64,000 nt of DNA, taken from NCBI RefSeq assembly GCF_000633395.1, contig NZ_AYMU01000031.1, positions 36,510-100,509 of the forward strand, given 5' to 3'. The stretch is from Pseudomonas sp. PH1b (lineage in GTDB: Bacteria; Pseudomonadota; Gammaproteobacteria; Pseudomonadales; Pseudomonadaceae). Positions 26,345 through 34,134 of the stretch are shown piece by piece. A program made the translations under genes and the position numbers. The notes under the pieces were generated by a model. The model saw only the letters and a list, made by a program, of their open reading frames with translations, was not told the origin of the DNA and searched no databases. The first letter of the stretch is position 1, and the number at the start of each line of letters is the position of its first letter.

Positions 26345-27382
26345 TTATTCGCTGGAGAGCAGGTCCATGGTGTGCTTGTCCATCATTTCCAATGCACGGC
26401 CACCGCCGCGAGCAACGCAGGTCAGCGGGTCTTCGGCGACGATCACCGGCAGGCCGGTTTCCTGGGCCAGCAGCTTGTCCAGGTCGCGCAGCAGGGCGCC
26501 ACCACCGGTCAGCACCAGGCCACGCTCGGCGATATCCGAAGCCAATTCCGGAGGCGATTGCTCCAAGGCGCTCTTCACCGCCTGAACGATGGTTGCCAGG
26601 GACTCTTGCAGAGCTTCCAGCACTTCGTTGGAGTTCAGGGTGAAGGCACGTGGCACGCCTTCGGCCAGGTTACGGCCACGCACGTCGACTTCACGCACTT
26701 CGCCGCCCGGGTAGGCCGTACCGATTTCCTGCTTGATGCGCTCGGCGGTGGACTCACCGATCAGGCTGCCGTAGTTGCGACGCACGTAGGTGATGATGGC
26801 TTCGTCGAAACGGTCGCCGCCCACACGTACGGACTCGGCGTAGACCACACCGTTCAGGGAGATCAGGGCAATTTCAGTGGTACCGCCACCGATGTCCACG
26901 ACCATCGAGCCGCGGGCCTCTTCCACCGGCAGGCCGGCACCGATCGCAGCAGCCATCGGCTCTTCGATCAGGAACACCTCACGAGCACCGGCGCCAAGGG
27001 CCGATTCACGGATGGCACGACGCTCAACCTGGGTCGACTTGCATGGAACGCAGATCAGCACACGAGGGCTGGGCTGCAGAAAGCTGTTTTCATGAACTTT
27101 GTTGATGAAGTACTGCAGCATCTTTTCGCAGACGCTGAAGTCGGCGATCACGCCGTCTTTCATCGGACGAATGGCTGCGATGTTGCCCGGGGTACGACCG
27201 AGCATGCGCTTGGCCTCAGCACCAACCGCGACAACACTTTTCTGATTACCGTGGGTCCGAATGGCCACAACCGATGGTTCATTCAGGACAATACCGCGCT
27301 CGCGCACGTAAATAAGGGTGTTGGCAGTGCCCAGGTCAATGGAAAGATCGCTGGAAAACATGCCACGCAGTTTCTTGAACAT
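26345..27382 (-). CDS. mreB: MreB, actin-like rod-shape protein
   Basis: A 345-residue actin-fold protein starting MFKKLRGMFSSDLSIDLGTANTLIYV. It has phosphate motif 1 DLGTANT, VPCKSTQVERRAIRES, phosphate 2 VVDIGGGTTEIA, and adenosine motif LTGGGALLRDLDKLL. The N-terminal amphipathic segment binds the membrane. It leads the mreBCD-maf-rng-yhdP cluster, divergent from gatCAB across 211 bp. Confidence 0.97.
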   Translation of the reverse strand: MFKKLRGMFSSDLSIDLGTANTLIYVRERGIVLNEPSVVAIRTHGNQKSVVAVGAEAKRMLGRTPGNIAAIRPMKDGVIADFSVCEKMLQYFINKVHENSFLQPSPRVLICVPCKSTQVERRAIRESALGAGAREVFLIEEPMAAAIGAGLPVEEARGSMVVDIGGGTTEIALISLNGVVYAESVRVGGDRFDEAIITYVRRNYGSLIGESTAERIKQEIGTAYPGGEVREVDVRGRNLAEGVPRAFTLNSNEVLEALQESLATIVQAVKSALEQSPPELASDIAERGLVLTGGGALLRDLDKLLAQETGLPVIVAEDPLTCVARGGGRALEMMDKHTMDLLSSE

Positions 27383-27593
27383 GGGAAAGGGACCCTAGGC
27401 AACGCGTGGGTAAAAAAGTGCGGCAAACTCTAACAACGACAGGGATTTTGGGCAAGGCGCCAATATGTTAAATTGGCCGCTTTTCTGTGCACCAACCCCC
27501 ACAATCGCGGCCATAAGACCGTAGAAATGCGGTAGTGTTCCGACAATCTAACACGCGGACGAAATCCGTTTTTGTTTTCCACTGGAGAATCCC
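27383..27593. promoter_or_regulatory. Divergent promoter region between mreB and gatC
   Basis: This 211-bp gap must contain both promoters. It is AT-richer near 27465-27475 (ATATGTTAAATTGG). I see no strong palindrome, riboswitch or small gene in it. Confidence 0.4.
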
Positions 27594-27881
27594 ATGGCGC
27601 TTGAACGCTCCGACGTGGAAAAAATCGCTCATTTGGCCAGCATCAAGCTCAATGAAGGCGATCTTCCACACATCACCTCGGCCCTGAACAGCATTCTCGG
27701 GCTGGTGGATGAAATGCAGGCAGTCGATACCGACGGTATCGAGCCCCTGGCCCACCCTCTGGAAGCCAGCCAGCGCCTGCGCGCAGACGTTGTGACCGAG
27801 TCCAATCACCGCGAGGCCTATCAGTCCATCGCGCCAGCGGTCGAAAACGGCCTGTATCTGGTTCCGAAAGTCATCGACTAA
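27594..27881 (+). CDS. gatC: GatC, Asp/Glu-tRNA amidotransferase subunit C
   Basis: A 95-residue GatC (MALERSDVEKIAHLASIKL, FVDEMQ-like LGLVDEMQAVDTDGIEPLAHP). It bridges GatA and GatB in the amidotransferase that converts Glu-tRNA(Gln) and Asp-tRNA(Asn) to the amidated forms. A GGAG ribosome site precedes the ATG. It is the first gene of gatCAB. Confidence 0.96.
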   Translation: MALERSDVEKIAHLASIKLNEGDLPHITSALNSILGLVDEMQAVDTDGIEPLAHPLEASQRLRADVVTESNHREAYQSIAPAVENGLYLVPKVID

Positions 27882-27897
27882 AGGGAAAGAGCCTGCA

Positions 27898-29349
27898 ATG
27901 CATCACATGACTCTGGCCGAGATCGCCCGCGGACTCGCCGACAAGAAGTTTTCCTCCGAAGAACTGACCCAGACCCTGCTGGCGCGCATCGCTCAGCTGG
28001 ATCCGCAGATCAACAGCTTCATCAGCCTCACCCAGGACCTGGCGCTGAGCCAGGCCAAGGCCGCCGACGCCCGTCGCGCCAACGGTGAGAGCGGTGCCCT
28101 GCTGGGCGCACCGATCGCTCACAAGGATCTGTTCTGCACCCAGGGCATCCGCACCAGCTGCGGCTCGAAGATGCTCGACAATTTCAAGGCGCCCTACGAC
28201 GCCACCGTGGTTGCCAAGCTGGCCGCTGCCGGGGCCGTGACCCTGGGCAAGACCAACATGGACGAATTCGCCATGGGTTCGGCCAACGAATCGAGCTGGT
28301 ACGGCGCGGTGAAAAACCCGTGGAACCTGGAACACGTACCGGGTGGTTCTTCCGGTGGCTCCGCCGCCGCCGTTGCCGCGCGCCTGTTGCCGGCCGCCAC
28401 GGCCACTGACACCGGCGGCTCGATCCGCCAGCCCGCCGCCTTCACCAACCTCACCGGCCTGAAGCCGACCTACGGTCGCGTTTCCCGCTGGGGCATGATC
28501 GCCTACGCCTCCAGCCTCGACCAGGGTGGCCCGCTGGCCCGCACTGCCGAAGACTGCGCGATCCTGCTGCAAGGCATGGCCGGCTTCGACCCGAACGACT
28601 CCACCAGCATCGATGAACCGGTGCCGGACTACAGTGCCGGCCTCAATGGCTCGCTGCAGGGCCTGCGCATCGGCGTGCCGAAGGAATACTTCAGCGCCGG
28701 CCTCGACCCGCGCATCGCCGAGCTGATCCACAACAGCATCAAGGAGCTGGAGAAGCTCGGCGCGGTAATCAAGGAAATCAGCCTGCCGAACATGCAGCAC
28801 GCGATTCCCGCCTACTACGTGATCGCCCCGGCAGAAGCCTCCTCCAACCTGTCGCGTTTCGACGGCGTGCGCTTCGGTCACCGCTGCGACAACCCGAGCA
28901 ACCTCGAGGACCTGTACAAGCGTTCCCGTGGCGAAGGCTTCGGCAGCGAAGTGCAGCGCCGGATCATGGTCGGCGCCTACGCGCTGTCCGCCGGCTACTA
29001 CGATGCCTACTACCTCAAGGCGCAGAAGATCCGGCGCCTGGTCAAGAACGACTTCATGAGCGCCTTCAATGAAGTCGACATCATCCTCGGCCCGACCACG
29101 CCCAACCCGGCCTGGAAGCTCGGCGCCAAGAGCAGCGACCCGGTCGCTGCGTACCTGGAAGACGTCTACACCATCACCGCCAACCTCGCCGGTCTGCCGG
29201 GCTTGTCCATGCCTGCAGGTTTCGTCGATGGCCTGCCGGTGGGCGTGCAGTTGCTCGCGCCGTATTTCCAGGAAGGTCGCCTGTTGAACGTTGCCCACCA
29301 GTATCAGCTCAACACTGACTGGCACACCCGCACCCCAACCGGCTTCTGA
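27898..29349 (+). CDS. gatA: GatA, Asp/Glu-tRNA amidotransferase subunit A
   Basis: A 483-residue amidase-signature enzyme that releases ammonia from glutamine. The catalytic Ser-cisSer-Lys triad is visible: K in GAPIAHKDLF (about 77), the cis-serine in the GGSSGGSAAAVAA loop (about 152) and the nucleophile in DTGGSIRQPA (about 176). It lies 16 bases after gatC and 10 before gatB. Confidence 0.96.
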   Translation: MHHMTLAEIARGLADKKFSSEELTQTLLARIAQLDPQINSFISLTQDLALSQAKAADARRANGESGALLGAPIAHKDLFCTQGIRTSCGSKMLDNFKAPYDATVVAKLAAAGAVTLGKTNMDEFAMGSANESSWYGAVKNPWNLEHVPGGSSGGSAAAVAARLLPAATATDTGGSIRQPAAFTNLTGLKPTYGRVSRWGMIAYASSLDQGGPLARTAEDCAILLQGMAGFDPNDSTSIDEPVPDYSAGLNGSLQGLRIGVPKEYFSAGLDPRIAELIHNSIKELEKLGAVIKEISLPNMQHAIPAYYVIAPAEASSNLSRFDGVRFGHRCDNPSNLEDLYKRSRGEGFGSEVQRRIMVGAYALSAGYYDAYYLKAQKIRRLVKNDFMSAFNEVDIILGPTTPNPAWKLGAKSSDPVAAYLEDVYTITANLAGLPGLSMPAGFVDGLPVGVQLLAPYFQEGRLLNVAHQYQLNTDWHTRTPTGF

Positions 29350-29359
29350 GGAGACACAC

Positions 29360-30805
29360 ATGCAATGGGAAGTCGTGATCGGGCTGGAGATTCATACCCA
29401 GCTCACCACCCAGTCGAAGATTTTCTCCGGTAGCTCCACCGCCTTCGGTGCCGAGCCCAACACCCAGGCCAGCCTGATCGACCTGGGCATGCCCGGCGTG
29501 CTGCCGGTGCTGAACCAGGAAGCCGTGCGCATGGCCGTGATGTTCGGCCTGGCCATCGATGCCGAGATCGGCCAGCACAACGTGTTCGCCCGCAAGAACT
29601 ACTTCTACCCGGACCTGCCCAAGGGCTACCAGATCAGCCAGATGGAGTTGCCGATCGTCGGCAAGGGCCACCTGGACATCCCCCTGGAAGACGGCACGGT
29701 AAAACGCGTCGGGATCACCCGCGCGCACCTGGAAGAAGACGCCGGCAAGAGCCTGCACGAAGAATTCAGCGGTGCCACCGGCATCGACCTGAACCGTGCC
29801 GGTACGCCGCTGCTGGAAATCGTTTCCGAGCCTGACATGCGCAGCGCCAAGGAAGCCGTGGCCTACGTCAAGTCGATCCACGCCCTGGTGCGCTACCTGG
29901 GCATCTGCGATGGCAACATGGCCGAAGGCTCCCTGCGTTGCGACTGCAACGTCTCGATCCGTCCCAAGGGCCAGGCCGAGTTCGGCACTCGCTGCGAAAT
30001 CAAGAACGTCAACTCGTTCCGCTTCATCGAGAAGGCGATCAACAGCGAGATCCGTCGCCAGATCGAACTGATCGAGGACGGCGGCAAGGTGATCCAGCAG
30101 ACTCGCCTGTACGACCCGAACAAGGACGAGACCCGTCCGATGCGCAGCAAGGAAGAAGCCAACGACTACCGTTACTTCCCCGACCCGGACCTGCTGCCCG
30201 TGGTCATCGAGGACAGCTTCCTCGACCAGGTACGCGCCACCCTGCCGGAACTGCCGCCGCAGAAACGCGAGCGCTTCCAGGAACAGTTCGGCCTCTCGGT
30301 CTACGACGCCAGCGTGCTGGCCACCAGCCGTGAGCAAGCCGACTACTTCGAGCAGGTCGCCCGCATCGCCGGCGACGCCAAGCTCGCGGCCAACTGGGTC
30401 ATGGTTGAGCTGGGCAGCCTGCTGAACAAGCAGGGCCTGGAAATCGACCAGGCACCGGTATCGGCCGAACAGCTGGGCGGCATGCTCCTGCGGATCAAGG
30501 ACAACACCATCTCCGGCAAGATCGCCAAGACCGTGTTCGAAGCCATGGCCAATGGTGAAGGCAGCAGCGATGAGATCATCGACAAGCGCGGCCTCAAGCA
30601 AGTCACCGACAGCGGCGCGATCTCCGCGGTGCTGGACGAAATGCTCGCGGCCAACGCCGAGCAGGTCGAACAATACCGCGCTGCCGATGAGGCCAAACGC
30701 GGCAAGATGTTCGGTTTCTTCGTCGGCCAGGCGATGAAGGCGTCCAAGGGCAAGGCCAACCCGCAACAGGTCAACGAACTGCTGAAAAGCAAGCTCGAAG
30801 GCTGA
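29360..30805 (+). CDS. gatB: GatB, Asp/Glu-tRNA amidotransferase subunit B
   Basis: A 481-residue subunit that phosphorylates the misacylated aminoacyl-tRNA and carries the tRNA-binding tail. It starts MQWEVVIGLEIHTQL after GAGGAGACACAC, has GVLPVLNQEAVRMAV, the cradle region ADLPKGYQISQ-like YPDLPKGYQISQME, and a C-terminal helical YqeY-like domain (about 330-481). The start chosen is the family standard. Confidence 0.96.
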   Translation: MQWEVVIGLEIHTQLTTQSKIFSGSSTAFGAEPNTQASLIDLGMPGVLPVLNQEAVRMAVMFGLAIDAEIGQHNVFARKNYFYPDLPKGYQISQMELPIVGKGHLDIPLEDGTVKRVGITRAHLEEDAGKSLHEEFSGATGIDLNRAGTPLLEIVSEPDMRSAKEAVAYVKSIHALVRYLGICDGNMAEGSLRCDCNVSIRPKGQAEFGTRCEIKNVNSFRFIEKAINSEIRRQIELIEDGGKVIQQTRLYDPNKDETRPMRSKEEANDYRYFPDPDLLPVVIEDSFLDQVRATLPELPPQKRERFQEQFGLSVYDASVLATSREQADYFEQVARIAGDAKLAANWVMVELGSLLNKQGLEIDQAPVSAEQLGGMLLRIKDNTISGKIAKTVFEAMANGEGSSDEIIDKRGLKQVTDSGAISAVLDEMLAANAEQVEQYRAADEAKRGKMFGFFVGQAMKASKGKANPQQVNELLKSKLEG

Positions 30806-30819
30806 TTGCAACCCAACCA

Positions 30820-30844
30820 GAAGGCGCCCTCCGCAGGCGCCTTC
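30820..30844 (+). terminator. Hairpin terminator after gatB
   Basis: A perfect 9-bp GC-rich stem GAAGGCGCC / GGCGCCTTC with a seven-base loop begins 15 bases after the gatB stop. The following tract CCTGGTG lacks a T-run, so it is only a probable terminator. Confidence 0.6.
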
Positions 30845-30969
30845 CTGGTGATGGGGAGGCCCGCTCTCGTCCCACGCACTCCTTTCAGGAACGCATTCGC
30901 CGGTTTGCGGTCAGCCAGACAGACGACGAGAGCAACCGCGCTCTCTGCATCGACCATCGGAGCCAATGA

Positions 30970-31344
30970 ATGAAGCGTCTGGTAACCACTAGCGCCCTGC
31001 TCGCTCTGCTCTGCGGCTGTGCCAGCAACCACCTCATCGACCCTCGGGGTTATGACGAAACCGGCACTGCCTCCTATTACGGCGCCCGCCATCACGGCAA
31101 GCGCACCGCCAGCGGCGAAGCCTTCGACCAGAACGGCCTCACCGCGGCCCACCGCGAGCTGCCGTTCGGCACTCGGGTGCAAGTCACCAACCTGGGCAAC
31201 GACCAGAGCGTCGTGGTTCGCATCAACGACCGTGGCCCCCATACCCGCGGCCGCCTGATCGACCTGTCCCGCGCCGCCGCCCAACAACTGGGCATGCTGC
31301 GCAGCGGTACCGCAAAAGTACGCGTCCAAGCCCTCAGCGACTGA
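30970..31344 (+). CDS. RlpA-like lipoprotein with double-psi beta-barrel
   Basis: A 124-residue protein. The signal peptide ends in the lipobox LLCGC (Cys17), so it is a lipoprotein. The mature part is almost only the RlpA double-psi beta-barrel: GTASYYGARHHGKRTASGEAFDQ, LTAAHRELPFGTRVQVTNL, VVVRINDRGPH. RlpA of P. aeruginosa is a septal lytic transglycosylase acting on naked glycan, but this short form lacks the SPOR domain, so septal targeting is unlikely. Confidence 0.9.
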   Translation: MKRLVTTSALLALLCGCASNHLIDPRGYDETGTASYYGARHHGKRTASGEAFDQNGLTAAHRELPFGTRVQVTNLGNDQSVVVRINDRGPHTRGRLIDLSRAAAQQLGMLRSGTAKVRVQALSD

Positions 31345-31361
31345 CCCACGGAGCCTGCGCC

Positions 31362-32459
31362 ATTACCGCCTTCGCCGAACTGCCCCTGCTCAGCCTGATC
31401 CAGCTCATCTGCGGCCTGGTGCTGCTGATCGCCGGTGCCGAGCTGCTGGTACGCGCCGCCATACGCCTGGCCGCGCGCCTGCATGTGCGTCCGCTGATCA
31501 TCGGCCTGAGCATCGTTGCCGTCGGCAGCAGCGCGCCACAGATGGCCATCAGCCTGCAAGCGACCCTGGCCGACAACACCGACATCGCCGTGGGCAGCGT
31601 GATTGGCAGCAACATCTTCAACATCCTGGTGACCCTTGGCCTCTCGGCCCTGATCATCCCCCTGCGGGTGTCCCGGCAACTGGTGCACCTGGACATCCCG
31701 CTGATGATCGGCGCCAGCCTGCTGGTCTATGTCCTGGCCTACAACGAACACCTCACGCCAGCCGACGGCCTGATCCTGCTGGCGGCCCTGGCGCTGTACC
31801 TGGTGCTGCTGTTGCGCCAGTCCAAGCACGCTCAGCGCCCTCACTCCCCCGCCCCTGCCGGCCAGCGCAGCTTCTTGCCCCGGTTCAGCAGCATGCTCCT
31901 GGTGCTCCTCGGCCTGGGGCTGCTGGTTCTGGCCGGGCATCTGCTGCTGGGAGCCGCGGTCACCGTGGCCGACGACCTGGGGCTGTCGGAGCGGGTCATG
32001 GGGTTGACGGTGATAGCCGTCAGTACTTCGCTGCCGCAACTGGCCACCTCGCTGCTGGCCGCCTCGCGTGGCCAGCGAGAGATTGCCGTGGGCAACATTA
32101 TCGGCAGCAACCTGTTCAACCTGCTGGGGGTGCTGGGCTTCACCGCCCTGATGGCGCCGACACCGCTCTCGGTCTCGCCCAATGCCCTGGACTTCGATCT
32201 GCCGGTGATGCTCGGCGTCGCGGTATTGTGCCTGCCGGTGTTCTATTCGGGGTACCGCGTGACCCGCGCCGAGGGCCTGCTGTTTCTCGGCCTGTACCTG
32301 GCCTATGGACTGCACGTGGTGTCCTTCACCACCGGCATGCCCCTGGCGGGCAAGCTGGAACACTTGATGCTGTTTTTCGTCCTGCCAGCGCTGGTGGCGT
32401 TTCTGCTGTTCAGTTCGCTACGGGCCTGGCGCCGCCAACACAAGAGAGAAACGCCATGA
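31362..32459 (+). CDS. CaCA-family antiporter (YrbG-like) lacking both signature glutamates
   Basis: A 365-residue protein with about ten helices in two inverted alpha-repeats: VGSSAPQMAISL (first) and VSTSLPQLATSL (second), each followed by a GNIIGSNLFN-type segment. In Na+/Ca2+ exchangers these are GTSLPE; here the ion-binding Glu is Gln in both, so the substrate may differ. No ATG/GTG/TTG precedes helix 1; GTG at 31419 would cut into it. ATT at 31362, eight bases after GGAG, gives a full helix 1 and is my chosen start, with moderate confidence. Confidence 0.8.
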   Translation: MTAFAELPLLSLIQLICGLVLLIAGAELLVRAAIRLAARLHVRPLIIGLSIVAVGSSAPQMAISLQATLADNTDIAVGSVIGSNIFNILVTLGLSALIIPLRVSRQLVHLDIPLMIGASLLVYVLAYNEHLTPADGLILLAALALYLVLLLRQSKHAQRPHSPAPAGQRSFLPRFSSMLLVLLGLGLLVLAGHLLLGAAVTVADDLGLSERVMGLTVIAVSTSLPQLATSLLAASRGQREIAVGNIIGSNLFNLLGVLGFTALMAPTPLSVSPNALDFDLPVMLGVAVLCLPVFYSGYRVTRAEGLLFLGLYLAYGLHVVSFTTGMPLAGKLEHLMLFFVLPALVAFLLFSSLRAWRRQHKRETP

Positions 32460-32836
32460 GCGAGAACAAGCAAAGCGGAGTGCAGATGCGTCGTCAGGTG
32501 ATGGGCGACGCGTTTGTCGATCGTGCCCTGGACAACGCCACCGAATTCACCCAGCCATTGCAGGACTTCGTCAATGAACATGCCTGGGGCGGGGTGTGGA
32601 ACCGTGACGGCCTGCCACTGAAAACCCGCAGCCTGATCACCCTCGCGGCCCTGACGGCGCTGAAATGCCCCCAGGAGCTGAAAGGCCACGTGCGCGGCGC
32701 CTTGAACAACGGTTGCAGCGTGGAGGAAATTCGCGAGGCACTGCTGCATTGCGCGGTGTATGCCGGCGTGCCGGCGGCCATCGATGCGTTCCGCGCAGCC
32801 CAGGAAGTGATTGACGCCTATCAGCCGCCGCAATGA
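32456..32836 (+). CDS. Carboxymuconolactone decarboxylase-like protein
   Basis: A 126-residue protein of the CMD/PcaC family (RRQVMGDAFVDRALDNATEFTQPLQDFVNEHAWGGVW, LPLKTRSLITLAALTAL, EIREALLHCAVYAGVPAAIDAFRAA). PcaC decarboxylates gamma-carboxymuconolactone in the protocatechuate branch, but no pca genes are near, so the substrate is open. Its ATG overlaps the antiporter stop as ATGA, which shows co-translation with the transporter. Confidence 0.87.
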   Translation: MSENKQSGVQMRRQVMGDAFVDRALDNATEFTQPLQDFVNEHAWGGVWNRDGLPLKTRSLITLAALTALKCPQELKGHVRGALNNGCSVEEIREALLHCAVYAGVPAAIDAFRAAQEVIDAYQPPQ

Positions 32837-32843
32837 ACAGCCT

Positions 32844-32873
32844 GCGGTTCCTGCCCCACGGCGCAGGAACCGC
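32844..32873. terminator. Hairpin between convergent genes
   Basis: A perfect 10-bp stem GCGGTTCCTG / CAGGAACCGC with a ten-base loop lies between the decarboxylase-like gene and the convergent AEC transporter gene. No T-run follows on either strand. It probably serves both genes as a transcript end. Confidence 0.6.
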
Positions 32874-32890
32874 TCGGCCGGCGCGCGGCC

Positions 32891-33832
32891 TTAGATCCAG
32901 CCGCCCCACTGCAACAGGAAGATCCCGATATTGGTGGTCAGCGCCGCCATCACCGTGGTGATGACGATGATCGCCGCCGCCAACTCGTGATTGCCATTGG
33001 CCGCCCGGGCCATGACAAAGCTTGCCGCCGCGGTGGGGCTGCCGAAATACAGGAACAGGATCCCCAACTCCGCTCCGCGAAACCCGCACAACCACGCGCC
33101 AAAGGTCGCCAGCGCTGGCAGGCTGACCATCTTCAGCAAACTCGAACTCATCGCCAACTCGCCACTGTTGCGCAAGGCTGCAATGGATAAAGTGCCGCCA
33201 ATGCAGATCAGGGCCAGGGGCAGGGTCATTTGCGCCAGGTACTTGCCCGAGGTCTCCAGCCAGCCGGGCAGGCCGATCTGCCAATAGGCGAACGGCCCCG
33301 CGACCAGCACGCTGACAATCAGCGGATTGCTGATCACGCTCTTGAAGATACTCCAGGGATCGGACTTGATCACCGGGCTGTAGACCGCCAGGACGATGGT
33401 CGACAAGGTGTTGTAAAAGAGGATGACCAGGGCCGCGAGCACCGCCCCCAGGGAGATGCCGTAGTCGCCGTACATGCTCGCCGCCAGGGCCAGGCCGATG
33501 ATCGCGTTATTGCCGCGAAACGCCCCCTGGGTGTAGATCCCGCGATCGGCTTGCGGGCAACGCCAGATGGCCCAGGCCCAGGCCAGGGCAAAACACGCCA
33601 GGGTCGCCACGGAGAAATAGATCAGCACACCAGGCTTCAACGAAGAGTGCAGATCCGCATGCACGATCCCCAGAAACAGCAGGGCCGGCATGGTGACGTT
33701 GAACACCAGTGCCGAGGCGGTGTGGATAAAGTTGTCGTTGATCCACCCTACCCGCTTGAGCAGCAGCCCAAGAAACAGCATGGCGAAGACGGGCGCGGTG
33801 ATCGTCAGCGTCTCGAAGAAAATGGCCAGCAT
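32891..33832 (-). CDS. AEC-family transporter
   Basis: A 313-residue membrane protein with about ten helices of the auxin efflux carrier family (PVFAMLFLGLLLKRVGWIND, FNVTMPALLFLGI, GAFRGNNAIIGLALA, LPLALICIGGTLSI). Bacterial relatives such as MdcF and MleP export organic acids. It is divergent from the SOS-box gene at 34135, and no metabolic partner stands beside it. The substrate is unknown. Confidence 0.88.
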   Translation of the reverse strand: MLAIFFETLTITAPVFAMLFLGLLLKRVGWINDNFIHTASALVFNVTMPALLFLGIVHADLHSSLKPGVLIYFSVATLACFALAWAWAIWRCPQADRGIYTQGAFRGNNAIIGLALAASMYGDYGISLGAVLAALVILFYNTLSTIVLAVYSPVIKSDPWSIFKSVISNPLIVSVLVAGPFAYWQIGLPGWLETSGKYLAQMTLPLALICIGGTLSIAALRNSGELAMSSSLLKMVSLPALATFGAWLCGFRGAELGILFLYFGSPTAAASFVMARAANGNHELAAAIIVITTVMAALTTNIGIFLLQWGGWI

Positions 33833-33900
33833 GCGCGAATGAATCCAGAGCCTGTCGTTAGGGCGCTAATGATAATCCAATCCACAGGCTACCGCCTGAT

Positions 33901-33977
33901 CTTGCTTGGCCCGGGAGGCCGCTCGCCCAAGGTTTGCGGCTGCGACTCCGGGCGGCCTCCTGGCCCGGCGAAGCAAG
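33901..33977. repeat. Long imperfect inverted repeat
   Basis: Arms at 33901-33925 (begins CTTGCTTGGCCCGGGAGGCC) and 33949-33977 (ends GGCCCGGCGAAGCAAG) pair over roughly 25 bases with a few bulges, around a 23-base loop. It lies upstream of the SOS promoter, so it is not in that transcript. It may be a repeat element or a regulator site. Confidence 0.55.
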
Positions 33978-34040
33978 CCGGATTCGCTGCTGCGCAAACA
34001 CCTTTCGCGACACTGGTTACAGGAACAGATCATTCCCCTC

Positions 34041-34068
34041 TTGACGGCGCAAAGTCTTCATCTATTAT
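34041..34068 (+). promoter_or_regulatory. Sigma-70 promoter for the phospholipase-like gene
   Basis: The -35 TTGACG (34041-34046) and -10 TATTAT (34063-34068) are separated by 16 bp, a good vegetative promoter. Transcription should begin near 34075, at the left edge of the LexA-type palindrome, leaving a leader of about 60 bases. Confidence 0.75.
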
Positions 34069-34075
34069 CGATAAC

Positions 34076-34095
34076 AACTGTATATATATACAGTT
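34076..34095 (+). promoter_or_regulatory. LexA (SOS) operator
   Basis: AACTGTATATATATACAGTT is a perfect 20-bp palindrome. Its core CTGTATATATATACAG matches the gammaproteobacterial LexA box CTG-N10-CAG with the preferred alternating TA spacer. It begins about seven bases after the -10 hexamer and covers the likely transcription start, an ideal place for repression. Confidence 0.9.
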
Positions 34096-34134
34096 AAATC
34101 CACAGTATCCCCATGACATATCAAGGAGCTAGAA

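Larger units (their letters stand above)
33833..34134. promoter_or_regulatory. Intergenic region between AEC transporter and phospholipase-like gene
   Basis: The 302-bp spacer holds a long imperfect inverted repeat (33901-33977), then a sigma-70 promoter and a LexA-type operator (34041-34095) and a strong ribosome site AAGGAG (34123-34128) six bases before the ATG. The AEC promoter must lie in the left part; I cannot place it. No small gene is supported here. Confidence 0.7.

Noticed and set aside
33230..34132. A 300-codon plus frame across the AEC gene and the SOS promoter
   Set aside because: It is antisense to the AEC transporter for most of its length and ends at the real gene start. Its product is low-complexity.
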